From Cryptomeria japonica (taxonomy: Eukaryota; Streptophyta; Pinopsida; Cupressales; Cupressaceae): a DNA stretch of 64,000 nucleotides. This document shows, one piece after another, positions 1-11,069 of this stretch; the first letter of the stretch is position 1, and each line of letters begins with the position of its first letter. A program made the translations under genes and the position numbers. The notes under the pieces were generated by a model that searched no databases, was not told the DNA's origin, and saw nothing but the letters and a program-made list of their open reading frames with translations. The stretch is taken from contig NC_081412.1 in the NCBI RefSeq assembly GCF_030272615.1, positions 344,779,870-344,843,869 on the forward strand, read 5' to 3'.

Positions 1-378
1 TTAGACAGATTCTCTTTTGCCTCTCTCTTTCTTTCATCAGCACTTCTTCTAGCTTCTATTATCTCAGTCATTCTCAGGGCCTAACCTTCATGTTCTCTTT
101 TGAGATGTGTGATTTCTTTGGTCATCTTCTTGTTATTTTCCATGAGTTTTGAGACTGCTTCTTTAGCTTCTTCAAATCCACACTGTTCAGAGAGTTGATC
201 TATGATATCCTGACTCTCATTTAATTGTTGAGATAATTCCTTCCTTTTTGCAAGAGATTTTCTCAGTCTCTCTTTCAGCTAAGAAATGATTTCATTGGCT
301 TCATCAAACTACTTTTGATACTAGTACTCTTCCATGATCTTCATCCTCAAGTTGTCAAGCTTCACTTCAGAGGAACTA
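1..378 (-). pseudogene. Element F: start of coiled-coil ORF1 (gag-like), partial
   Basis: Read on the minus strand directly downstream of the primer-binding site, this stretch encodes a Lys/Glu-rich, Leu-heptad segment (for example LKERLRKSLAKRKELSQQ and KLMENNKKMTKEITHLKRE) with several in-frame stops. It matches in position and style the N-terminal coiled coil of ORF1 in elements A (46081) and B (48162). It runs off the left edge, so zinc knuckles cannot be seen. By analogy it would be the structural (gag-like) protein of a non-autonomous LTR element. The stop codons make it a relic. Confidence 0.6.
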
Positions 379-393
379 AGCTCTGATACCAAT
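379..393 (-). promoter_or_regulatory. Element F primer-binding site (initiator Met tRNA)
   Basis: On the minus strand the LTR end is followed at once by ATTGGTATCAGAGCT. This is the standard plant copia primer-binding site, complementary to the 3' end of initiator methionine tRNA. It fixes the LTR boundary at 394 and the minus orientation of F. Confidence 0.85.
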
Positions 394-1705
394 TGTTAGT
401 CCCAACCGGTACTGAGAGGAGAGGGGTGAATCAGTACATTACCATTTTTTACTAAATGATACTTTTACTTTAAGGATGAACTAATTAACCATTCACCAAT
501 GTAAATATTTACTATAGAAGATTAAGCATACATCAAAAAAAACACAAAGACATACAAATTTATCTCGTGGAAACCCAATAGGGAGAAAACCACGGTGTGA
601 GTAGGAACTCACAAAATTTGTACTTTTCTGGAGTACGCCTAGTGAAGAGCCATCCTTGTTAGGAGATTACAAAGACACTGGTTAGATGCCACCCAATTAA
701 GGGATTTTGATCAAGGGCGGTTAGTGCCTTTACCCTATTAAAGGTAGCCTAGTTAAAGGACTTAGAACATCAATAAAGATGTTACCCGGTTAAAGGATTT
801 ATACAATGGGACCTTTTAAAGTCCACCCATGTAAGGGATTTAAGTTGTTATTAGAAAGCAACAGATGGATGATCAGATACAAAAAGCTACACATTAGCCT
901 GATCAAATCACAACTAAGTATCACTCTAGGTCTGCATCGGTTGTGCTAGTTCTCCACAACTCTGCCTTCTGTCGGTTTTCTAGTACTTGAATTCTACATT
1001 GTCGGTCCTCTGTCAACTGAGTCACTGCTCGGTGAAACCCCCACTCTATCGATCCTTTGTCTCTTGGCTTTGCAAACTCTAAAACTCCCCCTCTGTCCAA
1101 TTTCACATTGACTTCCTTCACGTTAACAACAACCATCTCAAGAATGAGATATGTGTATTTATAGACCCTTTAGTCTATCGCCAACTTTCCCCTCCAAAAC
1201 ATACATTTCAAAATTTCGTTGTCAGGCCTTAAAATGCACTTTTGAAATCATGCAGGAATCTCTGTCAATATAGTCGAACATGCCGATAAGTCTGTCGGTT
1301 GACTGAGAGAAGACTCCCGATTTAGCTGGTTGTAACTAAACATTGCCAGTCTATTGGTTACCAACTCTTCCGGTGTAAGGATCAAAACTTGTCTAGCTGA
1401 TTTCTTCATGTATACTGGTTTTCTCTTTGCTTAGCTGGTGGACATCTTCCTTGCCGATTTACTCACCGCTACCCAATCTCCTTACTATTTTCTGATCTTG
1501 TCATTGCTTGTCGGTCTACTTACTGCCTGTCGGTTTACTTACTGCCTGTTGATCTATTGCTTACCGATTCACTCACAGCCTGTCGATTTACTCACTAACT
1601 GGTTTACTCACTACCTATGGACTATGAAGACTAAGGAGATGATGTTGCCAACAATGACAACCATATCATTACCGATAATAAAAAAATTGCATCAAAATAC
1701 CAACA
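394..1705 (-). repeat. Element F complete LTR, shared between two internal regions
   Basis: A 1,312-bp LTR bounded by TGTTAG (plus-strand left end) and CCAACA (right end), that is TGTTGG...CTAACA on its own strand. Both a primer-binding site (379-393) and a polypurine tract (1706 onward) abut it, so it serves as 5' LTR for the internal sequence on its left and as 3' LTR for the internal sequence on its right. That is a tandem LTR-internal-LTR arrangement. A hairpin with stem GTACTGA/TCAGTAC lies at 409-437. The part at 1311-1705 is repeated at 2954-3346. Confidence 0.8.
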
Positions 1706-1729
1706 AACTCCCCCTTTGGCATTGTTCAC
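1706..1729 (-). promoter_or_regulatory. Element F polypurine tract
   Basis: On the minus strand the sequence AATGCCAAAGGGGGAGTT immediately precedes the LTR start TGTTGG. It is a typical purine-rich plus-strand primer for LTR-element reverse transcription. The same CAATGCCAAAGGGGGA motif precedes the 3' LTRs of B and E, and variants precede those of C and D. Confidence 0.8.
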
Positions 1730-2953
1730 AAATTCTACAAACTTTTGTGCCAGTTCCATGGCCCCTTTTCCTGACAAGATTCCAAAAAATTCCAAAATTC
1801 CCCCTTTTGCCATCAATGGCAAAGACTATCCAAGAAGATTTGTCAAAATAAAGAAAAAATCTCTTTAAAGTTTTCTTGAGCCACTTTTAGAGAAGATTCC
1901 CATGAAGGTTGAATTTGTTTCATGGTAGTGAAGTGGCCATGTAATACTGCAATGAAGACCTCCATATCATCAACTGTCTTATAGTCGGGTGCATTAATTA
2001 GGTGCTCTGCCTCATTAATGTTCAGTCACATGAAATCAATAATTGGTGCTAAAAATCATTGGAGCTCTAACAAACTAAGACTTCTTTTGTCTTCTTCATC
2101 TTTCAACTTTCTGATTTTATGATTGAGCATTTTGACTTTTCCAGTAAAGGTTGATGTTGAACTGCTAAGAGGATCAAATGAGCTTACCAGATCCTGAATC
2201 TCCTTTTGAATCTGATTTCTTTTATCATCTAAGTCCTTGATTAAAATAGGAAAGTTTGAAGATTTCATTAGTAGTTGACCAACTTGTTGCAGTATGGTCT
2301 TAACTTCTTTTGTTCTAGGTGAAAGAGCAACTTTCCCAACTGTTATCTACTCCATTAGGTTATCTCCTCGCTTTGTTTCATATTGCCTTATTGCAACCTT
2401 CTCTAGATCGGTTGCCTCTGAGTTGATTGATTTAACTAGAGTATCCAATTGATCAATAATGGGTGTTGTATCATCAACTACAATGTCTGGGATGAGATTA
2501 GAGAGAATTGTTTTGGTAGAAGTGGGGATTCTTGCCTTCTTTTTCTTCTCTCTCAGTTTTACCTTTTCAGCTTGGATTCTCAGTTTTTCTGAGACTTTCA
2601 TCAACTATTTAGTGGTCATTTTCTTTATATCAATGACCGAGTCACCTTCTTATTCCTCCTCTCTTCCTTCTTCCATTTCTAAAGTCTCAACTTATGAGCT
2701 AGTTGTTGTGATGATTCTTACCTTTTTCTTTTCACTTTCATTGTCTAAGTCTAACTTCCTCTTTGTTAGAGGGTTATCCATCACTACTGTGTTATCCTTT
2801 ATTTTCTTCTCTTCCTCATTTCTTTCCTCTATTCTCTTCTCTTCCTCTGTCTTCTATTCTTCCTCTTACTTCTTGAGAGAGATTAGGATTTGGTGACAAT
2901 AACGTTCTGTGAGGTGTATCCTCATAAGGAATATCTTCAACTAACACTTCATC
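1730..2953 (-). pseudogene. Element F: ORF2-like C-terminal region, decayed
   Basis: The minus strand holds several overlapping reading-frame pieces separated by stops. They encode a basic segment (RIQAEKVKLREKKKKARIP, around 2530-2600), a helical segment with DQLDTLVKSI (around 2430) and further coiled-coil sequence (KDLDDKRNQIQKEIQDLV, around 2200). The layout (basic patch, then DSLGQLDTLS-like motif, then coiled coil up to the polypurine tract) parallels the C-terminal half of ORF2 in A and B. No polymerase, integrase or protease motif is present. The 5' portion of the gene, the primer site and the end of the 5' LTR have been lost by deletion at about 2953. Confidence 0.5.
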
Positions 2954-3346
2954 AGACTCCCAATTTAGCTGGTTGTAACTAAAAGTTGCCAATCTGTCAG
3001 TTACCGACTCTTCTAGTGTAATGATCAAAACCTATCTAACTGATTTCTTCCTGTATATCAGTTTTCTCTTTGCTTAGCCGGTGGACATCTTCCTACCGAT
3101 TTACTCACCGCTACCCAATCTCCAAACTATTTTTCGCTCTTCTCATTGCTTGTCGGTCTACTTACTGCCTATTAGTTTACTTACTGTTTTTCGTTCTATT
3201 GCTTGTCGATTCACTCACGGCCTGCCGATTTACTCACTGACTGGTTTACTCACTGCCTATGGACTGTGAAGACTAAGGAGATGATGTTGCCAACAATGAC
3301 AACCATATCATTACCGGTAATACAAAATTGCATCAGAATGCCAACA
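2954..3346 (-). repeat. Element F truncated LTR
   Basis: This segment is a diverged copy of 1311-1705. It shares ATTTAGCTGGTTGTAACTAA, the TTGCTTAGC-GGTGGACATCTTCC block and the terminal CCAACA. On the minus strand it is the first roughly 393 bp of the 5' LTR, which then jumps into the internal region. The junction lies in a short shared AGACTCCC. The right end abuts gypsy element G, so F was probably inserted into G at 3346/3347; the partner duplication lies off the left edge. Confidence 0.75.
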
Positions 3347-4596
3347 AAGAATATCTCTCTTTAGATTGGTCTCACCTTATCATTAGGACTAAGCATGGGG
3401 CTAAGTTAAAGATATTGTCTAAACCTCTCCATTTAGAGCACATAGCTGATGAAGCTATGATTAAATTTGAAGTTGCTCACACATTCATCTCTGGAAGTGA
3501 AATGAAATGCATAGAGCTATTAGAAGATGAAGAAATAACCAGAGATCGATCCACATAGCAAGAGGTTTTCTTGAATGAATTCATACATACAGATCCATAC
3601 GGGAATTACCAGACCATTGGCATTGGAACGTATGTGATTTTTTATGAATACCAAAGAATCCCTGAGGTGTCGAAGGACCTACAAGACATAGAAAAAGAAG
3701 AAGACCTGACCTATAAACTTTGGACCCTCCATTTTGATGGGGCTAGATGCAAGACCAGATCTAGAGAAGGCATTTATCTCATTTTGCCTTTTGAAGGGAA
3801 AACCTTGAGGTCTTTCCCTCTTTAGTTTTCCTGTTCCAACAATGAGGCCAAGTATGAAGGTTTGGTTCATGGTTTGAGCCTTGGAGAATGCCTCGGGGTC
3901 AAACAATAGAGAGTTTTGGGGTATTCAGAGTTAGTCATCCATTAGGTCCAGGCGATGTCATCTGCAAAGCATTTCTACATGCGTTCATATCGTCATAGAT
4001 TTTGGGACCTAATTAAGAGCTTTGAAGCTTTTAATATTCAAAGGATTTCCCAGAAGAGAAATGAAGCTGCCAACTGCATGGCCACAATAGGATAGCAATT
4101 TGATCCCACATCAAAATTATTGGAAAACAAACATCCAGTCTGGGTAGTCGTCGAACCTGCTATACCAGACAATGATACACATTGGAATGTTTTTTAAAGT
4201 GATGATAATATAGCCATGATCATCCATCAATCCGGGGAGTTCATGGATCAATTGCATCCTAAGGTGTCCAAGGCCTATTGTGACCAAGTGATCCAACTGA
4301 AAACAAACAAACTTCCCAAAGGTTTGATTACTCTTGAAAACCTTTTTGATTTTGAAGACTCAAGGAATGAAAAGGGGAAGTTCAGAGTAGACAAAGTGGA
4401 TTACACTGAGCTCCAAGTTGGGAATGGTCAAAAGCTCAAGGTGTTCCCCAACATGATAGAGACATGTTCATCCATTTTTTTTATGAATATGTGGAGGTGG
4501 TCGCATGGTCATATGATGAGTTGAAGGGCTACAATCTGGAAGTAATCCAACATACAATAGAACAAGAAGAAGGATAAAATCTTCTCTAGCAAAAGA
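3347..4596 (+). pseudogene. Gypsy element G: pre-RT polyprotein with archaeal-type RNase H
   Basis: Plus-strand pieces separated by stops form one gypsy polyprotein segment. Around 3715-4095 an RNase H-like fold is visible: WTLHFDGARCK, then NNEAKYEGLVHGLSLGECLG, SELVIH, and the tail RISQKRNEAANCMAT. After it come LPKGLITLENLFDFEDS and an AWSYDELKGYNLEVIQHTIE linker. The same kind of linker precedes the RT domain in Tat-type plant gypsy elements. Reading resumes across the copia E insertion at 14933 (KQPLVNPKIESLILQELQKL). The RNase H here therefore lies upstream of RT, and a second RNase H follows RT. Several TAG/TAA stops show decay. Confidence 0.75.
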
Positions 4597-6305
4597 TGTT
4601 GGACACAATGGATCACTGAGAGGTGGGTGAATTAGTGATTTATACAATTTTTACTTAATCAGAGCTATACCGGTTCAATATCAAATAAACAAAATGTAGA
4701 CCGATTACCTAAGAAATGCAAACAAGGTGTGTAGGATAAATATCTAAAAATATTAATACAATAAATACATGAAGATGCAACACACAACACCAGATGTATG
4801 AGGAAAACCCAATGTGGGAAAAACCTCGGTGAGAATAGCTATTGGAGATCTTCTGCTCCAATCCAGCCTCACAGTAAAAAGATCTGATTACAAATTTTAG
4901 GGCACCATCCCCTACACAATTTATAGGCTACAACCTAAAGGAGCTACAACTCTTGCACTAAGCACATACTCATCATATACAATATGAAAAACTCATATAT
5001 ACAAATGAGTTCCTTGCTGCAAATGAAGTTTTGCAACCTTTCAAAGCTTTGCACTATCAGTTTCTATCTTACCAATTTGTATCAACTTAACACACACTAC
5101 AACTTAGTCTTCCTACTGGTTCTAACTCTCCTTAATCTTCTCTCCCTCTGTTCTGCTCAAATCAAGTCACACCTGGTTGCTCTTTATCAAGTACTTCTTC
5201 TTTCAGTTTGTCACCTTTGCATTCCATGCTCACTCTGCTGGTTTGTTCCTTACACCGGTTTACCCTGATTCTCCTTACTAATACAGTCTTCACTCACAAA
5301 CACTTCAAGTGTTTATCTCTTCGGCTCTCAAAAAGCAATTTCACACTCTTCTTTTTTCCTTCAATAGCAGCACTATCTATCTTAGATCACCATATTTTAA
5401 ACTAAATCTTTCCTGCCAAAAACCAATTCAAATAGAGGGCAGCTAGGGTTTTCTTCTACCGACCAAATTTGCATCCAATCTGATCCGATATTCCTTGGAT
5501 CGCACACCTGCATTGGAGGAATAAGCCATCACGTGTTTTCCATCTGTCCAAAGTATGTTTGTCAAAAATAGAAAACCCGACCATGATTTTTGGCCTTGAA
5601 ATCTATCAACTCATTTATGACCCTGATGTTTCCTTCTCGAGGTCATCCTGCAATCCGATTTCCTTGCTTCGATTCAGGCACCAACAACTCCTTGATCTTT
5701 CTTTGTCATTCATTCTTCGTCGAGCCACACCAATCTGTTATCAACCTATGATTTGTGGTTATTTCATTTAATATCAACTAACTGCTCCAACAACCATGTC
5801 GATGGAAACTTCACTGACCTCTGCATGCTTACCACATCACCTCAATGTGGTATCACATTGGCATACACTCAGCTCACCGACACAAGGTCAGTTTAAACTT
5901 GAACATTCAACAAACTTATACTGGCACAAGCCCTTACTGGTGAGAACTTCTCCTGCTACTAACCGGCAGTATACACTATACCGATAGCACAACTTCACCT
6001 TCGGTGGTTTGTGATCTCTTTGCCACTCTGCCTCTTTATCACAAACATTATCACAAGCAAACAGCCAACCTTTATACTGGTTACAACTTGTCATGCCAAC
6101 ACACAACTTCATATCACCTCTTACCGATAATGTCACTGACAATCTCAATACCTTCTTGTCTTCCATGCCTTAATACTAGTTTTGTCTTCCACCATACCAA
6201 TTGACAAGACTCCATGTAAATATTCCTTATGTTGGATCAATCATCTTCATATCGGGTTGACATACCTCTTGTAGCCTGCAATACCGGTTGACATCAATGA
6301 CAACA
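4597..6305 (-). repeat. Element E 3' LTR
   Basis: Begins TGTTGGACACAATGGATCAC, as does the copy at 13320, and ends GACAACA before the polypurine tract. It includes the conserved LTR-end hairpin region (4612-4639), where the stem is damaged by a C-to-T change. It is about 100 bp longer than the 5' LTR because of indels. Confidence 0.9.
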
Positions 6306-6332
6306 ATCTCCCCCTTTGGCATTGATGTCAAC
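6306..6332 (-). promoter_or_regulatory. Element E polypurine tract and flanking inverted-repeat arm
   Basis: On the minus strand GTTGACATCAATGCCAAA is followed by GGGGGAGAT and then the 3' LTR. The first segment is complementary to the LTR segment at 6287-6305, so the purine tract would sit in a short loop. Confidence 0.8.
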
Positions 6333-6521
6333 ATTATTTGTTTTAGTTTTTATCCCCCTTTGATAGCAATTGCAAAGGGAACCTTAGTCTTACATCAATA
6401 ATCTCTCTCTTGGCTACACCCGATAAGGACACAATGTCCCCCTATGTCCATGCTTTATGCTTCAAGAGATAAGATAGTAACGATCGTTGAGTCCCCCTAA
6501 ATCATACATCCTCCTATGCAT

Positions 6522-7923
6522 TTAAGTTCTTTTAGATGGTGGGACAACTCCCATCTTTTGTCTCAAGTACTCAAATAGCCCTAAACAAAGTGGCTTGGTA
6601 CATATGTTAGAAATTTGCTCACCAGTTGTAACATATTCAACAATGACCTCCTTGTCTACTACCTTCTCCCTCAAGAAGTGATACTTGATTGTAATGTGTT
6701 TTGTTCTTGAGTGCATTACTGGATTCTTGGAGATGTTGATTGCACTTGAGTTATCACACCAAATTGGAATAGGATCTGGTATCTCCACCTGTATGTCCTT
6801 CAATGTCTGCTTCATCCATAGCACTTGTGAGCAACATGTAGCAATAGCTATATATTCAGCCTAAGTAGTGGATAATGACATTGAGTCTTTCTTCTTGATG
6901 GGCCATGATACTAACCAGTCTCCTAAGTATAAAGAGCCTCCACTTGTACTTTTTTGATCATCAACACTTCCTGCCCAATCTGCATCAATATAAGCCTACA
7001 AAGAGAAGGCTCCTTTCTTTGGATACCACGGGCCAGAGTTGATAGTTCCTTGTAGATACCTGAAGATTTTTCTAATTGCATTTAGGTGAGACTATTTAGG
7101 AGCAGCTTGGAATCTTGCTACCATGCAAACATCTTGTACAATATCTGGTCTAGATGTTAAATATAAAAGACTACCAATCATAGACATATACAATGTTTGC
7201 TCAACTTCCAGTGACTCATCTAGTTTGCACAACTTACAACCGGTAACCATGGGAGTACTTACCAGTTTGCTATCCTCCATTTAAAATTTCTTCAGCATTT
7301 CTTTTGCATACTTGGTTTGGGAGATGAAAATTCCTTTCTCCTGCTATGAGATCTGCAAAAAAAATAAAATAGGACAACTCATCCAGCATGGACATCTCAA
7401 ATTTTGTCTTCATCTGATCTACAAATTCTTTGCACATGATGTCCTTGTCTCCACCAAAGATAATATCATTCACATATACAACCACTATAATCATGAGATC
7501 TCCATTAACCTTGACATACAAGTTATTGTCTGCATTCCCTTTGTGGAATCCTTGCTCCTTCAAGTATTTATCCAACTGAGAATACCATGCTCTGGGAACT
7601 TGCTTCAAACCATACAAAGATTTCTTCAACCGGCATACGAAACTCTCATCATCATGTTAAAGATAACCCTTCGGTTGTTCCATATGTACCTATTCTTCAA
7701 GGTTACCATTCAAAAAGGTAGATTTGACATCCATTTGGTATACTTTTGAACCTTTATAGGCAGAGAAAGATAAAAACATTCTTATTGCCTCAAACCTAGC
7801 AACTAGTGCAAAGGTTTCTTCGAAGTCAATAGCCTTCCACTTGAGCATACCCTTTGCAAACTAACCTTTCTTTATGTCGGATTATCTTGCCTTCTTCATT
7901 CATCTTATTCTGGTAGACCCACT
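6522..7923 (-). pseudogene. Element E pol: RT C-terminal half and RNase H
   Basis: The minus strand encodes the second half of copia RT and RNase H in fragments. Around 7920-7830 it reads WVYQNKMNEEGKI and [10 protein letters not shown]. At 7270-7629 it reads KKSLYGLKQVPRAWYSQLDK, then YVNDIIF, the catalytic YVDD box with the first Asp changed to Asn. At 6522-6824 the end of RNase H is seen (MLWMKQTL, WCDNSSAINISKNPVMHSRT, CTKPL). Stops and frameshifts separate the pieces. The solo LTR at 7924-9409 cuts the gene between GSK and WVY. It cannot encode active RT. Confidence 0.9.
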
Positions 7924-9409
7924 TGGTGGTGCAGGAGCACCTCTTCAATAATAAAATCATGGATCTGAGGATGAAGAATGGTATCATAGTGTTTTTCTTA
8001 GTGTCTTGTGTTTGTGCATTTTCATGTCTTGAATAAAGACCCCACCATGTAAACCGCTGTCACAAATTAGGCAACTTGATAAGATAGTTTGGACAATTTG
8101 GTGTATAGGGGGTAGATTAATGTTTGTTTTGGTGTTTGATAGGATTTTAGGGTGTCTTAGTGGTGTTTGGTTGATCCAACTTGTGTGGATCCCAAACTTG
8201 TAGTGTTTGACAACTTTTGTGCAAAAATGCAACTTTTGAGAGCAAAAATGCAACTTTTGAAAGTGCCTCTCAATGGATCCAACCTCTTTGAATTTGGTTG
8301 GTAACCATTGGAGAGGGATATAAGCCTTGTGGACATGATTCTCAAGGTGAGAGTTGTTGTGGTTTGAAGTTTGGAAGAAATTAAACACTAAATACACTTA
8401 GTTTTCTCATAAATTCTCAGTTTGTAGAGATTGTATGTCCTTGTACGGATTGATTTGGACAAAACCATTCATGGAGTAGTTGGAGGGATGAATCGCCTAT
8501 GATTTGGTGGTGGTCTGAGGTCCTGGATGTTTGTGAGTAGTGAGAACCCTTCATTTTGCTGACTGATACCTGGAAAGTAAGGGTTTGGATAGGGTTTTAC
8601 CAAATAATGGTCATAACTTGCATCTCCTTCCTCTAGAAGCTAATTACTTTGGTGGAGTGCAATATTGGTTAGTTTACATTAATTTTTTCATGGGTTTTTG
8701 CAAGGAAGGCTTGGTTGTGATGCCCTTGAAGTGAAACTAGGTAGGCATCTCCATGTGACTACCTTAAGAAAAATTAGGACAGTCATCTTAAAATCTGATA
8801 GTGGTGGAGTCTGGGAGTGTAAACCCAGGAATTAGAGGTTATTTACCATCCCCCATATGCTCATAAAGTTGTTTTTACAGTTGGGAAACCAGTAATGGGG
8901 GTTGCTTTGTAAATTAGGCCTAATCACCTTAATTAGGTCTCTAGGCTTCTAAGGGGTTCAGACCTTTAGGTTGTAGATCTTGTCAATCCCTTTTGGTAAT
9001 GAGTGTAATTACATAAAGGGTATCTAGAATGGTAAATAGGTTTTCAGGTTGTGTTCAGTACTTTGGAGTTAAAGGAAAAATACCGGTCTAGGAGGGCTAC
9101 TAGCCTAGTGGGTAGGTTTCCAAAGCAGGTATAGGGCATGGGTGCCTACTTCCAAAATCAATGTTAGGAATAGTTTCTAGATGGAATGAATAGACCAAAT
9201 CCAAGGTCTCTAAGAGTAGGAGTCGCCGGTGAGGCATGTTAGAGAAGTTGAAGCCATTTACTCATCTTGAGTATGTGTTGGGCTTGAGTAGTGGAGTGTA
9301 GTTCAATTATTTAAGGTGTGGATTCCTTCTTGTAGGATCCTTGTTACTATTTGGAAGGGATCAAATTGAACCTTTTGGACCTTTTCTTAGGTGTAAGAAG
9401 GCCTCTACA
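7924..9409. mobile_element. Solo LTR inserted in element E RT
   Basis: A 1,486-bp non-coding block interrupts the copia RT reading frame exactly between codons that are adjacent in element C (IGTK|WVF). It begins TGGTGGTGCAGGAGCACC and ends CTCTACA (TG...CA), with flanks CCACT and TCACT, a 5-bp duplication with one change. It has no reading frame of note, no primer site and no polypurine tract, so a solo LTR fits best. An alternative reading is a 6-bp CACTTG duplication with slightly shifted ends. The family is not recognised. Confidence 0.7.
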
Positions 9410-11069
9410 TCACTTGCTACCTATGACATTCTTGGTTGTCAGTCTAGGAACAAGTTCCCATGTTTGATTCTTCTCAATTTGTGTCAACTCTTCATCCATG
9501 GCATCTACCCATTTCTCAATTTTGCTAGCTTTATAAAAAGTTTTGGGTTCAAGTTCTGTCATGAGGCAGAAATTTACTAGCTCATCATTTCGGGCTAGTC
9601 TTCTTCTGGTTTGCACACCTTCATTTTTATCTCCTATGATATGTTCTTCTGAATGGTTCTTCTGCACATACTGGTTGGAGTTCTTGCTTGGTGGTTCCTC
9701 TACTAGTCCATTTTCAGATTGATCTTCATTCTCATCATCTAAAATATCAATATAGGTTGTTGGTGCAGATTCTTTCTTATGTAGGTCTTCATCTATTCTC
9801 GCATTTATACTATCAACCATTTTTCTCAAATTCTTGTTGTAACATTTGTAAGATTTGCTCTTGGTTGAGTAACCTAAGAAGATTCCTTCATCACTTCTGG
9901 AATCAAAACTTAATAATCCATCTACATCTCTCTTCATGAATTACTTACTTCTAAACACTCTAAAATGCTTGAGTGATGGTTTTCGGTTGTACCATAAATC
10001 ATAGGGAGTGATTCTAGTGTTCACTCTTAGTTGTACCTGGTTTAATGTATAGATAGTAGTATGAATTGCTTCTTTCTAGTATGTATCCGATATGCTAGCC
10101 TCATATAATATTGTTCTATCCATTTCCTTTACTGTCTTATTCTTCCTTTCTACCACACCATTATGTTGTGGTGTTCTTGTTGATGAATACTCTCTCTGGA
10201 TTCCATGTTTCTCACAGTAGTCAATAAACTCATTTGAAGAATATTCTCCACCCCAGTCTGATCTTAAACACTTTAATTGGTGTCCACTGTTATTTTCAAC
10301 CATCTTTCGAAAATCTTGAATCTTTCAAATGCCTGTGATTTTTCATGCAAAAATGTCACCCAAGTCATCCTTGAGTAGTCATCAAAGAATAGCATGATGT
10401 ATCTCTCATTAGTCAGGGCCCTTGTCCTTGATGGTCCACACAAATTTATATGTACTAACTCCAGAGGTCTTGAGGTATTATACTCTTTTATTTTATAGCT
10501 CACTTTGATTTTCTTGCCTCTAATGCATTCATCACAAAAGGTACTTGTTGCTTTAGTTATTTGTGGAATGTTTCTTACATACCGGTTCTTGCTTACCTTC
10601 ACCAAATTGTCAAAGTACACATGGCCTAATCTTCGGTGCCACAACCAACTTTCATCAGCCTGTCCCATCATACATTGGAGAATTCCCTCAGATTGTAGAC
10701 ATTACCATTTGTTCTCTTTCCTTTTGCCACAACCTGGCCGGTACTCTGCTTTCTTATCTGACAATTGATAGCGTCAAATGTGAACTTGTACCCTTTTTCA
10801 CACATCTGACTTACACTCAGTAGATTATGTTGTAGTCCTTCCATGTAGTACACATCATGAGCCTTAAGCTTGCCATCAATATTCAATATACCATGACCTT
10901 TAATCTTGATGGAGGAGTTGTCACCAAAACGGACAGAATAACCATTCCAATCATCAATCTTGATAAACTTTTTCTTGTCTCTGGTCATGTGATTTGAGTA
11001 GCCACTATCAACTACCCATAAGTTCTTCTTTTCAATGTGTAGAGCAGTCTGCACAATCAAGCTTGACAT
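9410..11069 (-). pseudogene. Element E pol: protease, integrase and RT N-terminal part
   Basis: Minus-strand fragments in copia order. Protease at 11069-10668 has WVVDSGYSNHMT, in which the usual Cys of the DSG(C)SxHM box is Tyr. The GAG-pre-integrase zinc region and integrase core at 10671-10273 read WLWHRRLGHV, CDECIRGK and LVHINLCGP; the first catalytic Asp (normally HTDLCGP) is Asn. The second part at 10303-10076 reads CLRSDWGGEYSS and TPQHNGVVERKN. The linker and start of RT at 9937-9410 read SDEGIFLGYSTKSKSYKCYN and EKNQTWELVP. Catalytic changes plus frameshifts mark it as dead. Confidence 0.9.

Noticed and set aside
3081-3269. Short frame with repeated Leu-Pro-Ile-Tyr-Ser phrases in F LTR
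   Set aside because: It reflects short internal repeats (ACTCAC, CTGTCGGTTTACT) of the LTR, not a protein gene; the homologous frame at 1438-1851 diverges by frameshift.
8157-8397. Minus-strand frames of 60-137 codons inside the solo LTR
   Set aside because: No similarity to anything recognisable, and they overlap each other in different phases within a non-coding LTR.
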